Shown piece after piece: positions 61,901 through 64,000 of a stretch of DNA of 64,000 nucleotides (positions within the stretch are counted from its first letter, which is position 1; each line of letters starts with the position of its first letter). The notes under the pieces are model-generated. The model was given only the letters and a program-made list of their open reading frames with translations, was not told where the DNA came from and did no database searches. Both the position numbers and the translations under genes were made by a program. The stretch lies in the NCBI GenBank assembly GCA_002427735.1, contig DIYP01000016.1, positions 124,001 through 188,000 of the forward strand. Reading direction: 5' to 3'. This stretch comes from Flavobacteriales bacterium UBA6051. Its GTDB lineage: Bacteria; Bacteroidota; Bacteroidia; Flavobacteriales_D; Crocinitomicaceae.

Positions 61901-63354
61901 CTGGAGCAACTGAAACAGCATGGAACGTTGAGTGGGGTCTTCCAGGATTCACACCAGGTACTGGTGCTGAAATCGGAAGTGCTAACGCTCTAGATACATT
62001 CCAGATCATTACTGGATTGGATGGAAATACTACTTATGATATCTGGGTTTCTGCTGATTGTGGTGCCGGAACAACTACTGGTTCTTGGGAAATGATCACA
62101 TTCACTACAGACTGTGGTATCTACACACTTCCATTCTTCGAAACATTTGAAGATAACTCTGAAACACGTGTTTGTTGGTTGAACAACTACGAAGTTGGTA
62201 CTGCTGACTGGACATATGCTACAGGTTCTTCAGGTGGTGTTGTTACAACTGCTTACGAAGGAACATTGAATGCTCAGTTCGTAAGTATTAACGGTACTGA
62301 TGACCCAATTACTAAATTGGTAAGTCCACGTTTCGACTTCAGTGGACAAGATTCTGTTGCATTGGTATATGCATTTGCTCAAGAAAACTGGGCTGGAGAT
62401 CAAAACGTAACGAAAGTATACGTGAATGGTCCTAACTCTCCATGGGTTGAAATTCAGTCTCACAATAACGATGTAAATGAGTGGACGGTTGATACATTGT
62501 TCATCTCAGATACTACGTTCCAGGTTGCATTTGAAGGAATCAACAACTGGGGTCGTGCAAACGTAATTGATGATGTACAGTTCTTGCCATGTAACCTGAA
62601 CCCAGGTATTGATGGCGCTACTGACTTCTGTCGATTCGACGATTCACTTGACTTGAACTCACTCATTACAAAAGGTGAAACGTTCGGTCGTTGGGTATTC
62701 CCAGCTAACCAAACATTCATCACGAATGATTCTATTGCACAAGTTGGATTGTTGCCTACAGGTACACATGAGTTCTACTACATTGTAGAAACACCATGTG
62801 CTGTTGATACAACGGTTGCTGCTATTACTGTATTTGACGGTTCTAGCGCAGGTACTGATGGTACTATCAACGTATGTCAGAATGAGCCAGTAGATTTGTT
62901 GTCTGGACTTGGAGGAAATGTTGACTTGGGTGGTCAGTGGTACGATCCACAAAACAACCCAACTCCATCTGCTATTACTGCTAGCGGTCTTCCAGCTTCT
63001 TACAACTACGATTACATCACGTCAAACGGTGTTTGTCCTGAGGACACAGCAAACGTTATCGTTGTTGTATCTCCTGATTGTGATTACTTGAACATTAACG
63101 AGTTGACGTTCGGAAACATGACATTGTATCCTAACCCAACAAGTAGTTCAGTTTACATCACAAACAGTGGTTCAGCTGAGGTGTTTGATTATGAATTGAC
63201 AGACGTTAACGGTAAAGTGATTTCTGCTCACGAAGCAGCGATTAACGGAACTGAAACAACTGAAGTTAGTTTAGCGAAACTTGAATCTGGATTCTACTTA
63301 ATCCGAGTGTTCAATGAAAACGCAGAGAAAACATTCAGAATTGTCAAAGAATAA
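58936..63354 (+). CDS. Large secreted adhesin with SprB-like repeats and T9SS type A sorting domain
   Basis: A 1472-residue exported protein. The frame opens at 58831, but the signal peptide starts at MRHRYKRVASKFGLLALFLA (ATG 58936), just after a strong promoter. After a first beta domain (about 32-225) comes a triplicated block of Ig-like module plus SprB-like repeat (Ig at about 245, 503 and 832; SprB at about 297, 564 and 894), with a DSFGDGWNG domain and another beta module inserted. An Fn3 domain (about 968-1055), a MAM-like domain (about 1055-1220) and a type A sorting domain (about 1395-1472, LYPNPTSSSVYI) follow. Codon choice is strikingly biased (GGT, GTT, ACT, AAC, TAC), like atpD, so it is probably abundant. 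Likely a gliding or biofilm adhesin. Confidence 0.9.
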   Translation: MRHRYKRVASKFGLLALFLATFVQFTMAQTTVTVGTPSGTSGFSPINSCYDYTYSQQIYTAAEITAAGGNVGEISVIRFFWDNGGAPIADWQDWVVYLGNTTQSEFADLDDWIPVGSLTQVFDGVITGTEGGWIDIVLPVPFIYTGDNLVIAIDENTVGWNCTAQWASYSDVAVSGFRAITYRQDGFNPDPAAPPTAIQSSATDRAVLQFDFDCLTTLTPPATVDENICAGSTATFTGNEPYGTVNWYDDMMNLLSTGPTYTTGALGATTTFNATTTVPGCPGESAPVAVMANVVAVDVTLDPVDETCVGNADGTFAVGSVTCGTAPFTYSVDGGAYGPAPTNLTAGTYSVVVQDNLGGLSGAIPVTIVATSSVAPTAPMVTSPIEECSGAASIPLQATGIGNMVTYSIVMDDSFGDGWNGASVDLLSDGNVVSTAGTGFTGGGTATETFMILEGTTLTTSWNTGAYDGECSYEIFDENGVSVGTSSGGSEITPYALPASANVVTWYDMATGGTVQGTGNPLEAIGTLVMPTATSGTYDFWVTQSNGCESTATQLTVNISEVLVDITPQDESCIGYADGTFSVSGVTCGTAPFIYSVDGGAFGPAPTDLTAGTYSVVVEDNLGAQSSPVSVVIGSASTLIPNTPVAVDSIVYACTGDASILVDAPGTALSADSLLTTMAAGNGFDGNMFSITATNPVVITGFAINANPGVGDYEIWYRPDDYLLTAGTNTSNAGWIQVGTVAGINSTVGTYTVIPIPVSVNIPAGMTYSFHVSQLNGPGVAYTDGPNGLGAAFASDANITFNEGHGGSLFNCTNAPRVFNGMIYYDVDNNVNTVWYDAPTAGNQEGTGNPFETVGTTVLPTAVDGTYQFYAASELNGCFSVDRELVTVEVAPVNVDLDPIAADCNNAPTGSFVLANVDCGMAPFTYSVDGGAFGPIPTDLLPGVHSVVVQDANTDLSATIYIVVDDAPAPFGLIMVDITDQGGQVSWNAGATETAWNVEWGLPGFTPGTGAEIGSANALDTFQIITGLDGNTTYDIWVSADCGAGTTTGSWEMITFTTDCGIYTLPFFETFEDNSETRVCWLNNYEVGTADWTYATGSSGGVVTTAYEGTLNAQFVSINGTDDPITKLVSPRFDFSGQDSVALVYAFAQENWAGDQNVTKVYVNGPNSPWVEIQSHNNDVNEWTVDTLFISDTTFQVAFEGINNWGRANVIDDVQFLPCNLNPGIDGATDFCRFDDSLDLNSLITKGETFGRWVFPANQTFITNDSIAQVGLLPTGTHEFYYIVETPCAVDTTVAAITVFDGSSAGTDGTINVCQNEPVDLLSGLGGNVDLGGQWYDPQNNPTPSAITASGLPASYNYDYITSNGVCPEDTANVIVVVSPDCDYLNINELTFGNMTLYPNPTSSSVYITNSGSAEVFDYELTDVNGKVISAHEAAINGTETTEVSLAKLESGFYLIRVFNENAEKTFRIVKE
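59826..60045 (+). repeat. SprB-like repeat 1 of the adhesin
   Basis: Encodes VTLDPVDETCVGNADGTF followed by CGTAPFTYSVDGGAYGPAP and TAGTYSVVVQDN. The three repeats (see 60630 and 61618) share the DGTF, APFxYSVDGGA and VVV.D signatures. Confidence 0.8.
60630..60842 (+). repeat. SprB-like repeat 2 of the adhesin
   Basis: Encodes DITPQDESCIGYADGTF, then CGTAPFIYSVDGGAFGPAP and TAGTYSVVVEDN. Near-identical in parts to repeat 1, so the DNA may recombine. Confidence 0.8.
61618..61828 (+). repeat. SprB-like repeat 3 of the adhesin
   Basis: Encodes VDLDPIAADCNNAPTGSF, then CGMAPFTYSVDGGAFGPIP and PGVHSVVVQDA. The most diverged copy; it keeps the YSVDGGA core. Confidence 0.75.
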
Positions 63355-63374
63355 TTCTGATTGGAAATAATAAG

Positions 63375-63402
63375 AAAGGGAGACTTCGGTCTCCCTTTTT
63401 TT
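63375..63402 (+). terminator. Intrinsic terminator after the adhesin
   Basis: AAAGGGAGAC (63375-63384) and GTCTCCCTTT (63389-63398) pair perfectly around a TTCG tetraloop, followed by a T run. An efficient stable terminator, in keeping with a highly transcribed gene. Confidence 0.9.
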
Positions 63403-63596
63403 ATGCCTTAGAATTGACCAGACAGAAACTCGTCTATACTATAGAACAAAACTCAATAAAAACTGAATGGATAAATACACTGAAAATTAAATAGATTTAA
63501 TAATCCTCGATGAGGTGATTTATCAGAGCAACGTGCCATAAATCAAACGACTTTTCATTCTTTCATACTTTTTCTACCTTTACTAAAAAAACAATT

Positions 63597-64000
63597 ATGC
63601 TTGCTCCCTTCAATCTTCAAAAGTGGATAGACGACAATAGAGATTTACTTAAACCGCCGGTCGGCAACAAAAATCTATATGTTGATGCTGGCGACTTTAT
63701 TGTAATGATTGTTGGCGGACCTAATGCACGTAAAGATTATCACTATAACGAAAGTGAAGAGCTATTTTACCAGATTGAAGGTGATATTACGGTGCGTATT
63801 CAGGAAAACGGGCAAGCGAGAGATATTCATATTAAAGAGGGTGAAATGTTTCTTCTTCCTGGGAACATCCCTCATTCACCAATGCGTGGGCCTAACACAG
63901 TTGGACTTGTTATAGAGCGCGTTCGTCAGGGAACTGATATGACTGATGGCCTAATGTGGTTCTGCGATTCATGCAACCATCAATTGCATGAGTTTAAGTT
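63597..64000 (+). CDS. 3-hydroxyanthranilate 3,4-dioxygenase (3' truncated)
   Basis: The first 134 residues of a cupin iron dioxygenase of tryptophan/kynurenine breakdown, cut by the window edge. The iron ligands H49, E55 and H93 (DYHYNESEELFY, NIPHSP) and the substrate-binding arginines R45 and R97 match the bacterial enzyme. The start of the C-terminal rubredoxin-like site, C123 and C126 (FCDSCNH), is present. The remaining residues and any nic or kynurenine neighbours lie outside the window. Confidence 0.93.
   Translation, partial: MLAPFNLQKWIDDNRDLLKPPVGNKNLYVDAGDFIVMIVGGPNARKDYHYNESEELFYQIEGDITVRIQENGQARDIHIKEGEMFLLPGNIPHSPMRGPNTVGLVIERVRQGTDMTDGLMWFCDSCNHQLHEFK

Noticed and set aside
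1..64000. CRISPR arrays, tRNA or rRNA genes, insertion sequences, prophage, integron
   Set aside because: I scanned both strands for short direct repeats with spacers, tRNA arms, transposase motifs and att-like repeats and found none; the repeats seen are protein-coding or paired hairpins.

Overview
The window reads as a chromosomal segment of a marine or aquatic Bacteroidota, most likely order Flavobacteriales (Crocinitomicaceae/Cryomorphaceae-like). The basis is type IX secretion (T9SS) sorting domains of types A and B on several secreted proteins, SusC-like outer-membrane barrels, TAnnTTTG promoter elements with an upstream TTG, little use of Shine-Dalgarno sites, AT-rich leaders, an atpD-atpC pair away from other ATP synthase genes, and the uppS-bamA-ompH-ompH-murI cluster. 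Base composition looks uniform. I see no rRNA, tRNA, CRISPR array, phage gene, transposase or insertion sequence.

Region by region: 1-11.5 kb is a mosaic of small accessory genes: SRPBCC proteins, a haloalkane dehalogenase with a complete HLD-II residue set, a DUF1801 protein, a secreted BNR beta-propeller, an AraC regulator, a PDZ-hydrolase-FG-GAP fusion, a VOC protein, an AlkA-type glycosylase and a DinB-like protein. 11.5-18.2 kb (minus strand) is an assimilatory sulfate reduction operon in the order DUF2061, cysH, cysD, cysN, sulfite reductase, uroporphyrinogen-III methyltransferase, precorrin-2 dehydrogenase/ferrochelatase. An Lrp/AsnC regulator diverges from it over a 10-bp-arm inverted repeat. 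Between cysN and the sulfite reductase lies an apparent cysteine-sensing attenuator: a 16-codon leader peptide with tandem Cys codons, an antiterminator segment and an intrinsic terminator.

18.8-34 kb holds two Crp/Fnr-type regulators, lipoproteins, a pirin, an apparently complete subclass B1 metallo-beta-lactamase, T9SS-exported cyanophycinase-like and alpha/beta-hydrolase proteins, a TonB-receptor-like barrel and a UbiB/ABC1 kinase. 34-41.4 kb holds a secreted protein with a short YSDGT tail, a lipoprotein/ECF sigma/membrane-anchored barrel cassette, and a second TonB-receptor-like barrel on the opposite strand. 41.6-54 kb is envelope and core biology: rffA, murI, two Skp/OmpH chaperones, bamA, uppS, atpC, atpD, a LolC/FtsX-type permease that seems to start at ATT, rbfA and an MsbA-like exporter. 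Between uppS and atpC there is a 588-bp non-coding stretch with two related structured elements; the first looks like a free-standing small RNA of about 150 nt. 54-64 kb carries an M23 peptidase, a type-B-sorted choice-of-anchor-L protein, a small lipoprotein, an SDR enzyme, a 1472-residue SprB-repeat adhesin, and the start of 3-hydroxyanthranilate 3,4-dioxygenase.

The strongest leads are the cysteine leader/attenuator at 15030-15129, the duplicated structured RNA at 48256-48640, the shared YSDGT tail, the B1 beta-lactamase, and the ATT start of the permease. Domain names come from recognising motifs by eye; no database search was possible.
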